Shown here: positions 7,787-15,509 of the stretch, piece after piece
How the letters are laid out: each line of letters begins with the position of its first letter
Numbering within the stretch: the first letter of the stretch is position 1
Assembly: GCA_002392945.1 (NCBI GenBank)
Contig: DGHZ01000045.1
Span: 1 to 16,814, forward strand
DNA from: Caryophanales bacterium UBA3835
GTDB lineage: Bacteria; Bacillota_I; Bacilli_A; RFN20; CAG-826
Length of the DNA: 16,814 nucleotides
Reading direction: 5' to 3'
Position numbers and translations under genes: made by a program
Notes under the pieces: model-generated
What the model saw: only the letters and a program-made list of their open reading frames with translations
What the model was told of the DNA's origin: nothing
The model's database searches: none

Positions 7787-10192
7787 TTAAATTGCGACAA
7801 TATTAATAATTTTGTTTTTAACAACAATCACTTTTTTGATTTCTTTTCCTTCGATATGACGTTTAACAGCCTCAAGTTCAAACGCTAACTTTTTAGCTTC
7901 TTCATCATCCAAGTCTTTAGCAATATCCATCGTTGCTCTTAATTTGCCGTTAACGGAAACTGCAACTTGAACATTAGATAAAACAATTTTGGATTCATCA
8001 AAACTTGGCCAAGGTTCAAAATCAATTAAGTCTTTATGGCCTAATAGTTGCCATAACTCTTCTCCAAGATGAGGAGCAATACATGCTAAAGTTTTTAAGA
8101 AGCCTTCTAAATAAGGAATATAAATCTTTTCAGCTTTATATAATTCATTAGTAAACACCATCATTTGACTAATGGCGGTGTTAAATCTAAGGGCTTCAAA
8201 ATCTTCACTAATCTTTTTGATAGAGAAATTATAGATGTAATCTAATTTTCCATCATTCACTGGAGTGAATTTACTGGTATTTTCTTTTTCGGTAAATAAA
8301 CGATAGACTCTATCTAAATATCTTTTAGCCCCGTCTAGACCAGTGTCACTCCATGGTAAAGACGCTTCTAAAGGACCCATAAACATTTCATAAAGTCTTA
8401 AAGAGTCTGCTCCATAATTAGCGACAACATCATCAGGATTAACGACATTACCTCTAGATTTAGACATCTTTTCTCCATTAGCTCCCAAAATCATTCCTTG
8501 GTGGAATAATTTTTTAAATGGTTCTTTAGATGACACTACTCCTTTATCATAAAGGAACTTATGCCAGAATCTCGCATAGAGTAAATGAAGCACTGCGTGC
8601 TCTGCTCCACCAATATATAAATCTACTGGTAACCAGTGATCTAATAATTTCTTATCTCCGATACATTTATCATTATGTGGATCAATATATCGCATATAAT
8701 ACCAACAGCTTCCAGCCCATTGAGGCATGGTGTTAGTTTCTCTTAAGCCATGTTCTCCACTAGGTAAAGTGACGCTTAACCATTCTTTAGCGTTAGCTAG
8801 TGGTGATTCCCCGGTACCACTTGGTTTATATTCTTTCATTTCTGGAAGGATTAAAGGTAAATCGTAATCTTTAAGTGGAACTAAATCACCATTATCTTTA
8901 ATGATAATTGGGATTGGCTCACCCCAATAACGTTGACGAGAAAATAACCAGTCTCTTAATTTATAGTTAACTTGTTTTTCTCCATTTCCTTCTTTAATAA
9001 GTTTATTTAAAATAACTTCTTTAGCCTGTTCAATTTTTAAACCGTTTGCGATGTCACTATTAATATGAGGTGCGTCATCAACAAAAGCGGCTTCAGAGAT
9101 ATCGCCTTCTAAAACTTGTTTAATTGGCAAATGATATTTTTTCGCAAATTCATAATCTCTTTGATCATGTGCTGGAACCGCCATAACTGCCCCAGTACCG
9201 TAACTTGCTAAAACATAATCACCAATATAAATCGGGACATCTACGCCATTCACTGGGTTAATTGCGTAAACCCCAAGGAAAACACCGGTTTTATCTTTAT
9301 TTAATTCCGTTCTTTCTAAATCAGATTTAGATTCCACTTCTTTTAGATAAGCTTCTACTGCAGCTTTTTGCTCTTTAGAAACTAATTCTTTCACTAAAGG
9401 ATGTTCAGGCGCTAAAACACAGTAGCTACATCCATATAAAGTATCTACACGGGTAGTAAATACATCGAATGTTTTATCACTACCTTTAATTTTAAAGGTG
9501 ACTTTCGCCCCAACGCTTCTACCAATCCAGTTTTTTTGCATTTCAAGCGTAGAAACCGGCCAATCTAAATCTTTTAAATCTTCTAGTAATCGATCTGCGT
9601 ATTTAGTGATTTTAAGTAACCACTGTCTCATCGGTTTTCTAATTACAGGATAGCCACCCACTTCACTTTTCCCGTCGATTACTTCTTCATTAGCAAGAAC
9701 TGTTCCTAAAGTTGGACAGAAATTCACTGGTCGATAATCAACATAGGCTAAATCAGAATCAAATAGTTTTAAAAAGATCCACTGGGTCCATTTATAGTAA
9801 CTAGGATCGCTTGTAGCGATCTCCCTAGTCCAGTCATAAGAAAATCCTAATGATTTAATTTGTCTTCTAAAGTTATTGATATTGACTTCGGTAATAATAG
9901 ATGGGTGTTGATTGGTTTTCATGGCATATTGCTCGGCTGGTAAACCAAAAGAATCCCAGCCCATAGGATGAAGGACGTTAAAGCCTTGCATTCTTTTCAT
10001 TCTCGCTAAGACGTCACTAGCGGTATATCCTTCAGGATGACCAACATGTAAACCTTGTCCGCTAGGATAAGGGAACATATCTAGAATGTAATATTTTGGT
10101 TTAGAAAAATCATAAACATCGCAGGTATAGGTCTTATTTTCTTCCCATACTGCTTGCCATTTTTTCTCAATATTTTGATAATCGTAGCCCAT
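7787..10192 (-). CDS. leuS: Leucyl-tRNA synthetase
   Basis: Class I synthetase charging tRNA-Leu. The 801-residue protein has HVGH (49-52, HIGH motif), the CP1 editing domain with FTTRVDTLYG (245-254) and GTGAVMAVPAHDQRDYEFA (332-350), and KMSKS (575-579), followed by the anticodon-binding domain. The editing motif usually reads TTRPDT; here Pro is Val, a conservative change also expected among relatives. The Asp of AHDQRD, needed for editing, is present. A GAGGTAG ribosome site precedes the ATG in the 25-bp gap after glgA. No T-box leader is present in that gap. Confidence 0.98.
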   Translation of the reverse strand: MGYDYQNIEKKWQAVWEENKTYTCDVYDFSKPKYYILDMFPYPSGQGLHVGHPEGYTASDVLARMKRMQGFNVLHPMGWDSFGLPAEQYAMKTNQHPSIITEVNINNFRRQIKSLGFSYDWTREIATSDPSYYKWTQWIFLKLFDSDLAYVDYRPVNFCPTLGTVLANEEVIDGKSEVGGYPVIRKPMRQWLLKITKYADRLLEDLKDLDWPVSTLEMQKNWIGRSVGAKVTFKIKGSDKTFDVFTTRVDTLYGCSYCVLAPEHPLVKELVSKEQKAAVEAYLKEVESKSDLERTELNKDKTGVFLGVYAINPVNGVDVPIYIGDYVLASYGTGAVMAVPAHDQRDYEFAKKYHLPIKQVLEGDISEAAFVDDAPHINSDIANGLKIEQAKEVILNKLIKEGNGEKQVNYKLRDWLFSRQRYWGEPIPIIIKDNGDLVPLKDYDLPLILPEMKEYKPSGTGESPLANAKEWLSVTLPSGEHGLRETNTMPQWAGSCWYYMRYIDPHNDKCIGDKKLLDHWLPVDLYIGGAEHAVLHLLYARFWHKFLYDKGVVSSKEPFKKLFHQGMILGANGEKMSKSRGNVVNPDDVVANYGADSLRLYEMFMGPLEASLPWSDTGLDGAKRYLDRVYRLFTEKENTSKFTPVNDGKLDYIYNFSIKKISEDFEALRFNTAISQMMVFTNELYKAEKIYIPYLEGFLKTLACIAPHLGEELWQLLGHKDLIDFEPWPSFDESKIVLSNVQVAVSVNGKLRATMDIAKDLDDEEAKKLAFELEAVKRHIEGKEIKKVIVVKNKIINIVAI

Positions 10193-10217
10193 ATATCTAC
10201 CTCATTTTAATTAATAA

Positions 10218-11645
10218 TTAACCAGCAATTTCTTTATATAACATATGATAGGAGTTACCACTTTTCTCCCAGCTATTATCAGTTAATAAAGCATTCTTTA
10301 CTAACTGACGATGTGTCTTATTATCCCATACGAATATATCGTATGCATAGTGGCAAGTTTGAATCATGTCAAATTCGGAAAAATTATCAAAGCCGTATCC
10401 ATTAGAATATTCTTTATTGCTAGAATCGTAATTAATGACGGAATCTTTTAATCCCCCGGTTCTTCTAACAATTGGCAAAGTTCCGTATCTTTGAGCAATC
10501 ATTTGTCCTAAGCCACAAGGTTCAAATAAGCTTGGCATCATAAAGAAATCACTACCAGCGTAAATTAGATGAGCGAGCTCATTATTATAGCCAATATAAA
10601 TTCCAACATGCTCAGGATAATCTCTTCTTAAGCGTTCCATTTCTTGTTCATAGTCATATTCCCCGCTTCCAAGAAGAATGATATTTGCCCCTCTATCTAA
10701 TAAAGATCTAGCAGCGGCAAACACAAGCGACATTCCTTTTTGCCAAGTCACTCTAGAGACTAAGGAATATAACGGTAAAGATTCATCTTTAATTCCAAAT
10801 CTTTTTAATAAAGCCTTTTTATTAACTTTTTTACCACTAACAAAGTTAGTAGGTCCATAGTTTTTAACAATTAAGCTATCTTTTTCAGGATTAAATTCGT
10901 TATAGTCAATCCCATTAAGAATTCCACAGAAATCATATTCCTTATAAATAAGAACGTTATTTAAGCCCATACTTCCCTCTGGGGTGAGTAATTCATTTCG
11001 ATGATTAGGAGAGACAGTAGTTACTTTATTCGCATACATAATCCCCGCCTTTAAGGAGGACACTTTATCACCAAATCTCACTGTTCCATTATCGTAAAGA
11101 TATTCTGGTAAGGAGAATAAATCTCCCAAAGCGGATTTATCTAATATTCCTTGGAAAGCAGGATTATGAATGGACATCACGAATTTAGTGCTGTCATAAA
11201 ATGACATTCTTTTTTCTCTAATGTAACAAAACACCATTCCTGGTTGCCAGTCATGGGCGTGGATGATATCTGGCTTAAATTTAACTTGCTCTAAAAGTTG
11301 AGCAAAAGCGATAGAGTAAAACGCAAAGCGTTCTCCATCATCGTCATAGCCATAAATTCTGTCACGTTCAAAATAATGTCTATTTTCAATAAAATAGTAT
11401 TTAATCCCATCTTTAGTTAAAGAATAAATATTTGCCCCTTCTTCTCTCCAAGATAAATGGCAAGTCATATAACCAACATATTCTAAAGGAAGGTTTTTAG
11501 CCTTAACTTGGTTATATAAGGGAAGAACTATCACTACTTCTTCGCCAAGCTTTACTAGTTCTTTAGATAAAGCATAGGTAACATCAGCAAGACCACCAGT
11601 TTTTACAAAAGGATTAGCCTCGCTACAAGCCATAGCGATTTTCAT
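10218..11645 (-). CDS. glgA: Glycogen synthase (ADP-glucose type, GT5)
   Basis: Transfers glucose from ADP-glucose to the non-reducing end of an alpha-1,4-glucan. The 475-residue protein has the N-terminal KTGGLADV loop (15-22), HAHDWQ (129-134), HNPAFQG (160-166), NGID (244-247), SRVTWQKG (297-304) and the C-terminal nucleotide-binding FEPCGLGQ (374-381) with TGGLKDSV. These are the expected positions for a two-domain GT-B enzyme of about 475 residues. Its ATG shares one base with the glgD stop (TAATG), so translation is coupled. It is the last of three glg genes, directly followed by leuS. No branching enzyme or phosphorylase gene is in the window. Confidence 0.97.
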   Translation of the reverse strand: MKIAMACSEANPFVKTGGLADVTYALSKELVKLGEEVVIVLPLYNQVKAKNLPLEYVGYMTCHLSWREEGANIYSLTKDGIKYYFIENRHYFERDRIYGYDDDGERFAFYSIAFAQLLEQVKFKPDIIHAHDWQPGMVFCYIREKRMSFYDSTKFVMSIHNPAFQGILDKSALGDLFSLPEYLYDNGTVRFGDKVSSLKAGIMYANKVTTVSPNHRNELLTPEGSMGLNNVLIYKEYDFCGILNGIDYNEFNPEKDSLIVKNYGPTNFVSGKKVNKKALLKRFGIKDESLPLYSLVSRVTWQKGMSLVFAAARSLLDRGANIILLGSGEYDYEQEMERLRRDYPEHVGIYIGYNNELAHLIYAGSDFFMMPSLFEPCGLGQMIAQRYGTLPIVRRTGGLKDSVINYDSSNKEYSNGYGFDNFSEFDMIQTCHYAYDIFVWDNKTHRQLVKNALLTDNSWEKSGNSYHMLYKEIAG

Positions 11646-12757
11646 TAAACTTTAACTCCTACTTTAATGTAAACAATATCTTCTGGAGTTCCAGAAATCT
11701 TCTTCACTTCTTTAATGGAAGCATTTTTATCTGCTAAAACATATTCCAGTTTAGTGTCTTTTCCAACTTGAGTTTGGGTAAAGATTATACAGTTTTTAAT
11801 ATCTGCCCCTTTTTCAACAACAACATCACGGGAAATAATCGAATTATGAACTTTTCCTTTAATAATTGCCCCATTAGCGACAAAGCTATTTTGGACATCA
11901 GCATCTTTGCCATATAAGGCTGGTGGGGTGTTATGAGTGGTTGTATAAATTGGCCAATCTTCTAAGAAGAGTTGGCTGCGGATATGATAATTAAGTAAAT
12001 CAAAGGAATGATCAACATAGTTTCTTAAATTTAAAATCGGAACAACATATCCTTTAAATTCAATTGGATGAACATCTAAGATTTCTTCTGCGATGTAATA
12101 ATTAATCATGTCTTTAATAGAAAATAATTCACTAACTTTAGTGCCGTCAGAAACAATCTTCTTGAGGGCTTTCTTAGAAAGAATATAGGTATCTAAAGAA
12201 ATATCCGCTTCTTTACTACGCAATAAGTTTGGTGAAGACTTAATAATTTTATTATCACTAATCTTATATTTATCTGCTCTTAGATAATCTTTATCAGCGT
12301 TATCAACGTGGATATAGATGCTAGAGATATCAGCACCACTAGCGATATGTTTCTCTACTATAGGTCTAAAATCCATACTACTTAAAAAGTAGCTAGGAGC
12401 AATAACCGCATATTCAAAATCAAGCTCATCAACCGGAACATTATATTTAATATTATTAATATCAGTGTTGAATGCAGGTTGACGTAATCCTTTTTCATTA
12501 AGCACTAGTTCAACATAACCAAGTCTAGTGTTATTCGTCCATATTGAACCACTACCTACATGTCTTCGTAAAGCCATAATTCCTTTTTTAACAAGGACAT
12601 ATACTCGATCAATATGGGAATTAGAAAAATTAGATAAAGTAAAATCAATTAAACCATATCTACCAAGGAAAGTAACCGCACCTAATGGGCGTTTATCTGT
12701 TAAACCACTAAGGGATGGTTCGTTATGTAAATCACAAATTCCAATAACTCTTCTCAT
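11645..12757 (-). CDS. glgD: GlgD, non-catalytic subunit of ADP-glucose pyrophosphorylase
   Basis: A 370-residue paralogue of GlgC with the same nucleotidyltransferase plus left-handed beta-helix layout but without the catalytic signatures. The first loop reads CDLHNEPSLSGLTDKRPLG (8-26) instead of GGxGTRL, and IAPSYF (119-124) stands where GlgC has SGDH. This is the normal state for Firmicutes GlgD, which forms a mixed tetramer with GlgC and raises its activity. The C-terminal hexapeptide-like repeats (about 290-350) are present. An AAGGAGA ribosome site lies in the 11-bp gap after glgC. Confidence 0.94.
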   Translation of the reverse strand: MRRVIGICDLHNEPSLSGLTDKRPLGAVTFLGRYGLIDFTLSNFSNSHIDRVYVLVKKGIMALRRHVGSGSIWTNNTRLGYVELVLNEKGLRQPAFNTDINNIKYNVPVDELDFEYAVIAPSYFLSSMDFRPIVEKHIASGADISSIYIHVDNADKDYLRADKYKISDNKIIKSSPNLLRSKEADISLDTYILSKKALKKIVSDGTKVSELFSIKDMINYYIAEEILDVHPIEFKGYVVPILNLRNYVDHSFDLLNYHIRSQLFLEDWPIYTTTHNTPPALYGKDADVQNSFVANGAIIKGKVHNSIISRDVVVEKGADIKNCIIFTQTQVGKDTKLEYVLADKNASIKEVKKISGTPEDIVYIKVGVKV

Positions 12758-12768
12758 ACTTATTCTCC

Positions 12769-13890
12769 TTAGGCAATTAATACAACTTCGTCATTACCGA
12801 CATTGATTTTGGCATCGCCTTCAACAACCACTCCTGGAGCGATAATAGCATTATGAATTCTGGCTCCCTTTTTAATATGAGCGTTTTCCATAACTACGCA
12901 TCTAGTAAGTTTACAAGTTGATTCGATGGTGACTCCTGTAGAAATCACGCAGCTATCGACATCACCCAAAACAATCGCTCCTTGGTTAGCAATGCTTCTT
13001 GTGATGTGACCTTGCTTGCCAATATATTGAGGGACACTATAAGTGTCTTGGGTATATATTCTGTTATTAAGATCTCGCTCATAAAGATTTAATTCCATCT
13101 TATCTAAAGCAATATCCATATTGGCCTCATGCAAAGAGGCAAGGGTACCAACATCTCTCCAGTAGCCTTTAAATCTATAAGCTTTAAGCTTACATTTATC
13201 TTTAAGCATTAAAGGAATGATGTTCTTTCCAAAGTCATGTTCGCTCTTTTCGTCTTTCGCGTCATGCTTTAAATATTTACGTAATGTTTTCCAAGTAAAG
13301 ACATAAACTCCCATAGAAGCGAGATTACTTTTTGGCACTTTTGGTTTTTCTTGGAATTCGACAATGTTGTCGTTTTTATCAACTGCCATGATACCAAATC
13401 TAGAAGCTTCTTTAGGATCGACTTCAATAACAGAAATCGTAACATCAGCTTTACTAGTTTCGTGTAAGTGAATCATATCAGCATAGCTGGTTTTATAAAT
13501 ATGATCACCAGAAAGAATAACTACAAATTCAGGATTAGCATTATCTAAAAAATCAATATTTTGTGTGATGGCATCTGCTGTTCCTTTATACCAATTAGCA
13601 CCTTCTTCAGTTTGTCTTGGCGCTAAAGTATTCATTAAACAGTGCACACCATTAAGACCCCATTTTTCACCATTACCAATATAAGAATCTAATTCTGTAG
13701 ACTCATATTGCGTTAAAACCCCTACGACGTTAATTCCACTATTCGCACAGTTGCTAAGTGGAAAATCAATAATGCGATATTTAGCAGCAAAACTCACTGC
13801 AGGCTTTGCAGTTTTTTTGGTTAAAGCTTCTAATCTTGTGCCTTTTCCACCTGCTAATATCATCGCTACGACTTTATTATTATTAAGCAT
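12769..13890 (-). CDS. glgC: Glucose-1-phosphate adenylyltransferase
   Basis: Makes ADP-glucose from ATP and glucose 1-phosphate, the committed step of bacterial glycogen synthesis. The 373-residue protein has the pyrophosphorylase loop GGKGTRL (14-20), KYRIIDFPLSNC (37-48), SGDH with catalytic Asp129, FQEKP (179-183, sugar-phosphate lysine) and GYWRDVGT (242-249), then a beta-helix domain. All catalytic signatures are present, in contrast to GlgD. It is the first gene of the long minus-strand chain and has a strong GGAGGG ribosome site. The 15-mer at 14008 lies 118 bp upstream of its start. Confidence 0.97.
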   Translation of the reverse strand: MLNNNKVVAMILAGGKGTRLEALTKKTAKPAVSFAAKYRIIDFPLSNCANSGINVVGVLTQYESTELDSYIGNGEKWGLNGVHCLMNTLAPRQTEEGANWYKGTADAITQNIDFLDNANPEFVVILSGDHIYKTSYADMIHLHETSKADVTISVIEVDPKEASRFGIMAVDKNDNIVEFQEKPKVPKSNLASMGVYVFTWKTLRKYLKHDAKDEKSEHDFGKNIIPLMLKDKCKLKAYRFKGYWRDVGTLASLHEANMDIALDKMELNLYERDLNNRIYTQDTYSVPQYIGKQGHITRSIANQGAIVLGDVDSCVISTGVTIESTCKLTRCVVMENAHIKKGARIHNAIIAPGVVVEGDAKINVGNDEVVLIA

Positions 13891-13910
13891 TTATACACCC
13901 TCCACTAACA

Positions 13911-13939
13911 ATCATACTCTTTTAATAATCTTTACTAAA
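13911..13939 (-). promoter_or_regulatory. Candidate promoter for the glgC operon
   Basis: Read on the minus strand, TTTAGT (13939-13934) and TATGAT (13916-13911) are 17 bases apart. The -10 is good (5 of 6) and the -35 poor (3 of 6). It would give a 5' leader of about 15-20 nt ending in the GGAGGG ribosome site. Other AT-rich -10-like words lie further upstream, so this is only one candidate. The rest of the 180-bp gap (13891-14070) holds an AT-only 8-bp inverted repeat (AAATAAAT/ATTTATTT, 13941-13960) and the 15-mer. Confidence 0.33.
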
Positions 13940-14007
13940 GAAATAAATATAAATTTATTTATATAATTTTTTGATTACTCTAAAGATTTTTTAAGGAGAT
14001 TTTATAA

Positions 14008-14022
14008 TAGTAGGTTATATTC
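14008..14022. repeat. 15-mer TAGTAGGTTATATTC, copy 2 (upstream of glgC)
   Basis: Identical to 1285-1299. It lies 118 bp upstream of glgC (minus) and 48 bp upstream of the membrane protein gene at 14071 (plus). Flanking bases are not conserved beyond general AT-richness. Confidence 0.4.
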
Positions 14023-14034
14023 GCTTATCACTTC

Positions 14035-14061
14035 TTTACTGATTCAATCATTTGATATAAA
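14035..14061 (+). promoter_or_regulatory. Candidate extended -10 promoter for the 14071 gene
   Basis: TGATATAAA (14053-14061) fits an extended -10 (TG, one base, TATAAA). A weak -35 (TTTACT, 14035-14040) lies 15 bases upstream of the hexamer. The -10 ends nine bases before the ATG at 14071, so transcription would begin at or within about three bases of the start codon. Confidence 0.45.
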
Positions 14062-14070
14062 ATAATCAAC

Positions 14071-14547
14071 ATGGTTTTAAAAATTCATCCTTGGAGAATC
14101 ACTTGGCGATATTTACTTGTTTATATCGTTATCCTTGCTATTGCTTTTGGAAGCTGCTTTTCTATTTTCTTTAAAGTTGATGAAAATGGATCAATATCTT
14201 TTGCCAGTTTTGGTGTTTCTCAGGGAATATTTATCGCCATATTTGTTGGCCTATTTATTGCTACTTATTTAATGGCGTTATTTGGACAAAAATACATTGT
14301 TGAAGACAAGTATTTCATTGTTAAAAGATTAACTAGGGAATATCAATACGATTATTCCAGTATTATCTTTATAGATAAAGAACAAAGCGAAAAGAAAAAG
14401 ATGGTCATCATCTTTACTAAAAAAAGCGGTGTTAAATATCTCCTCGGAGATAAAGAAGGGAAACTCTTAGAAACAGTGATCAAGAAATGTCCAAATACGA
14501 TGACTGTGGAAGAGTTTAGAAGAGCCTACCCTCACGAAAGATATTAA
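14071..14547 (+). CDS. Small membrane protein with probable bacterial PH-like domain, function unknown
   Basis: The 158-residue protein has two membrane segments (about 13-34 and 49-70) joined by a short, likely external loop. A soluble cytoplasmic C-terminal domain (about 72-142) follows, with strand-rich YIVEDKYFIVKR, YDYSSIIFID and KMVIIFTKKSGVKYLL and a closing helix GKLLETVIKKCP. This strand pattern plus final helix is what bacterial PH-like proteins (YcxB/DUF304-type) show after two helices. I cannot name a function. No ribosome site precedes the ATG and a promoter -10 ends nine bases upstream, so the mRNA may be leaderless. It lies between divergent glgC and rpmB. The domain call is by pattern, not by search. 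Confidence 0.72.
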   Translation: MVLKIHPWRITWRYLLVYIVILAIAFGSCFSIFFKVDENGSISFASFGVSQGIFIAIFVGLFIATYLMALFGQKYIVEDKYFIVKRLTREYQYDYSSIIFIDKEQSEKKKMVIIFTKKSGVKYLLGDKEGKLLETVIKKCPNTMTVEEFRRAYPHERY

Positions 14548-14554
14548 TTTTATA

Positions 14555-14578
14555 AATTAGTTGTTGAAATAACCAATT
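14555..14578. repeat. Imperfect inverted repeat overlapping the rpmB -35 box
   Basis: AATTAGTTGTT (14555-14565) and AATAACCAATT (14568-14578) are inverted copies with one mismatch and one G-T pair, around a two-base centre. TTGAAA of the rpmB promoter (14564-14569) falls inside it. No T-run follows, so it is a poor terminator for the upstream gene. An operator is possible but unproven. Confidence 0.4.
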
Positions 14579-14591
14579 AATTTGTGATAGT
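14564..14591 (+). promoter_or_regulatory. rpmB promoter
   Basis: TTGAAA (14564-14569) and GATAGT (14586-14591) are 16 bases apart. TG at 14583-14584 gives an extended -10 (TGTGATAGT). The predicted start near 14598 leaves a leader of about 25 nt carrying the AAAAGGAGGTG ribosome site at 14607-14617. Confidence 0.55.
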
Positions 14592-14622
14592 CTTTACAAG
14601 ACGCTTAAAAGGAGGTGTCGAT

Positions 14623-14811
14623 ATGTCAAGAGTATGTCCAGTTACAGGTAAAGGTCCAGTCAGTGGAAACCGTCGTTCACATTCTTTAAGAGCAACTCGT
14701 AGAAGATGGAACACAAATTTACAAGTTCGTACTGTTATGGTTGATGGCAAAGAAGTACGTGTTCGTATGTCTACTCGTGCTTATAGAACCCTCAATAAAG
14801 CTGAAAAATAA
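14623..14811 (+). CDS. rpmB: 50S ribosomal protein L28
   Basis: The 62-residue protein begins MSRVCPVTGKGPVSGNRRSH, the standard L28 opening, and continues with the basic stretch SLRATRRRWNTNLQ and a short beta segment VRVRMSTRAYRTL. L28 is a late-assembling large-subunit protein. Only one cysteine is present, so this is the zinc-free form. The start at 14623 is fixed by AAAAGGAGGTG at 14607-14617; an in-frame GTG at 14584 lies within the promoter region and is not used. In Bacillus rpmB also sits close to rsgA and rpe; here it converges with that cluster. Confidence 0.97.
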   Translation: MSRVCPVTGKGPVSGNRRSHSLRATRRRWNTNLQVRTVMVDGKEVRVRMSTRAYRTLNKAEK

Positions 14812-14829
14812 TATCAATATTTGATATTA
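14809..14829. repeat. Perfect AT-rich inverted repeat on the rpmB stop codon
   Basis: TAATATCAA (14809-14817) and TTGATATTA (14821-14829) form a 9-bp perfect stem around TAT, beginning with the rpmB stop codon. No T-run follows on the plus strand. It may protect the mRNA 3' end or assist the terminator that follows. Confidence 0.5.
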
Positions 14830-14858
14830 AAAAAATTGACCTCGCGGTCATTTTTTTT
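14829..14858. terminator. Bidirectional terminator between rpmB and the rsgA-rpe operon
   Basis: TGACC (14837-14841) pairs with GGTCA (14846-14850) around TCGC. Seven A precede it and eight T follow, so it can end transcription from either side. The T-run reaches the stop codon of the minus-strand membrane gene at 14857. Confidence 0.85.
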
Positions 14859-15507
14859 ATTTCATCGTTAATAGAAATATCGGTAATAAACTTAATATTC
14901 CAAGCGGAAACATCATCCACTCACTAAAGGCTAATAAAATAAATTTCTTACGAGAGTATGTCCCGTCTTCATTTTTCACATTTTTAAAATCGAATAATTT
15001 TGGATTAAATATCGCCACTAAAATAACTATGGCAAAGACTATCGATATAATCATTGATGCTAAAGCGTAGTTATATGTATATTCGCTATATTTATAAACA
15101 TTAAATGAATAGAAGGCTTCAAAACCAAATAAAGCAAGTAAAGAGACTAATGCTCCTAAATCTAAATATAGATGTTCTCTTAATTTATTTATTGATATAA
15201 AGGGAATGCTAGCTAAACAAAACATCGCTAAAGTTGAAGATATAGCCATACAAATCGTATAGATGTTCGCAGTTTTAGATAAATAAAAAATAAATGGAAA
15301 TAAATTGACCACTACTGCAAAAAGAAAAATGTAATTAATAAAAGAATTCTTTTCTTTAAAACTAGGTGCAGTTTCAAAAACAAATATATTTCTAATATTT
15401 AAAGCTTTCTTTTCAATTGATTGATAAATAAGCCCTAACGATAAAAAGAAAGTTCCATGAAATAAGATTGTTAAAATTAAACAAGTTAATATTAAATTAT
15501 TAAGCAT
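14857..15507 (-). CDS. Multi-pass membrane protein, function unknown
   Basis: I do not recognise this 216-residue protein. Six hydrophobic segments are visible at about 4-28, 57-77, 82-104, 114-135, 146-168 and 188-214. A Lys-rich loop lies after the first, and a charged loop with Phe-Asp-Phe-Lys and Asp-Gly-Thr-Tyr-Ser-Arg-Lys-Lys (about 172-188) lies before the last. There are no transporter, protease or kinase signatures. It starts two bases after the rpe stop, so it is co-transcribed with rsgA and rpe and probably coupled; the ribosome site is weak. In Bacillus the gene after rpe is thiN (thiamine pyrophosphokinase), to which this bears no resemblance. Confidence 0.75.
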   Translation of the reverse strand: MLNNLILTCLILTILFHGTFFLSLGLIYQSIEKKALNIRNIFVFETAPSFKEKNSFINYIFLFAVVVNLFPFIFYLSKTANIYTICMAISSTLAMFCLASIPFISINKLREHLYLDLGALVSLLALFGFEAFYSFNVYKYSEYTYNYALASMIISIVFAIVILVAIFNPKLFDFKNVKNEDGTYSRKKFILLAFSEWMMFPLGILSLLPIFLLTMK

Positions 15508-15509
15508 TT

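Noticed and set aside
7786..7827. Longer coaX start at TTG 7827
   Set aside because: Would add 14 residues before the family-standard MxLLxDIGNT start and overlap leuS; the ATG at 7785 is better.
12528..12806. Plus-strand open frame across the glgC/glgD junction
   Set aside because: Antisense to two certain genes, no ribosome site, no domain pattern.
11645..13890. glgD as a broken duplicate of glgC
   Set aside because: Loss of the GGxGTRL and SGDH motifs is the normal state of GlgD in Firmicutes; the gene is full length and coupled in the operon.
13941..13960. AT-only inverted repeat AAATAAAT/ATTTATTT upstream of glgC
   Set aside because: Composed only of A and T in very AT-rich DNA; likely by chance and not followed by a T-run that would make it a terminator.
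13751..13966. Plus-strand open frame over the start of glgC
   Set aside because: Antisense to the conserved GGKGTRL region of glgC; the remainder is AT-rich intergenic DNA.
14584..14622. Longer rpmB start at GTG 14584
   Set aside because: It lies in the promoter -10 region upstream of the strong ribosome site; L28 proteins start at MSRVC.
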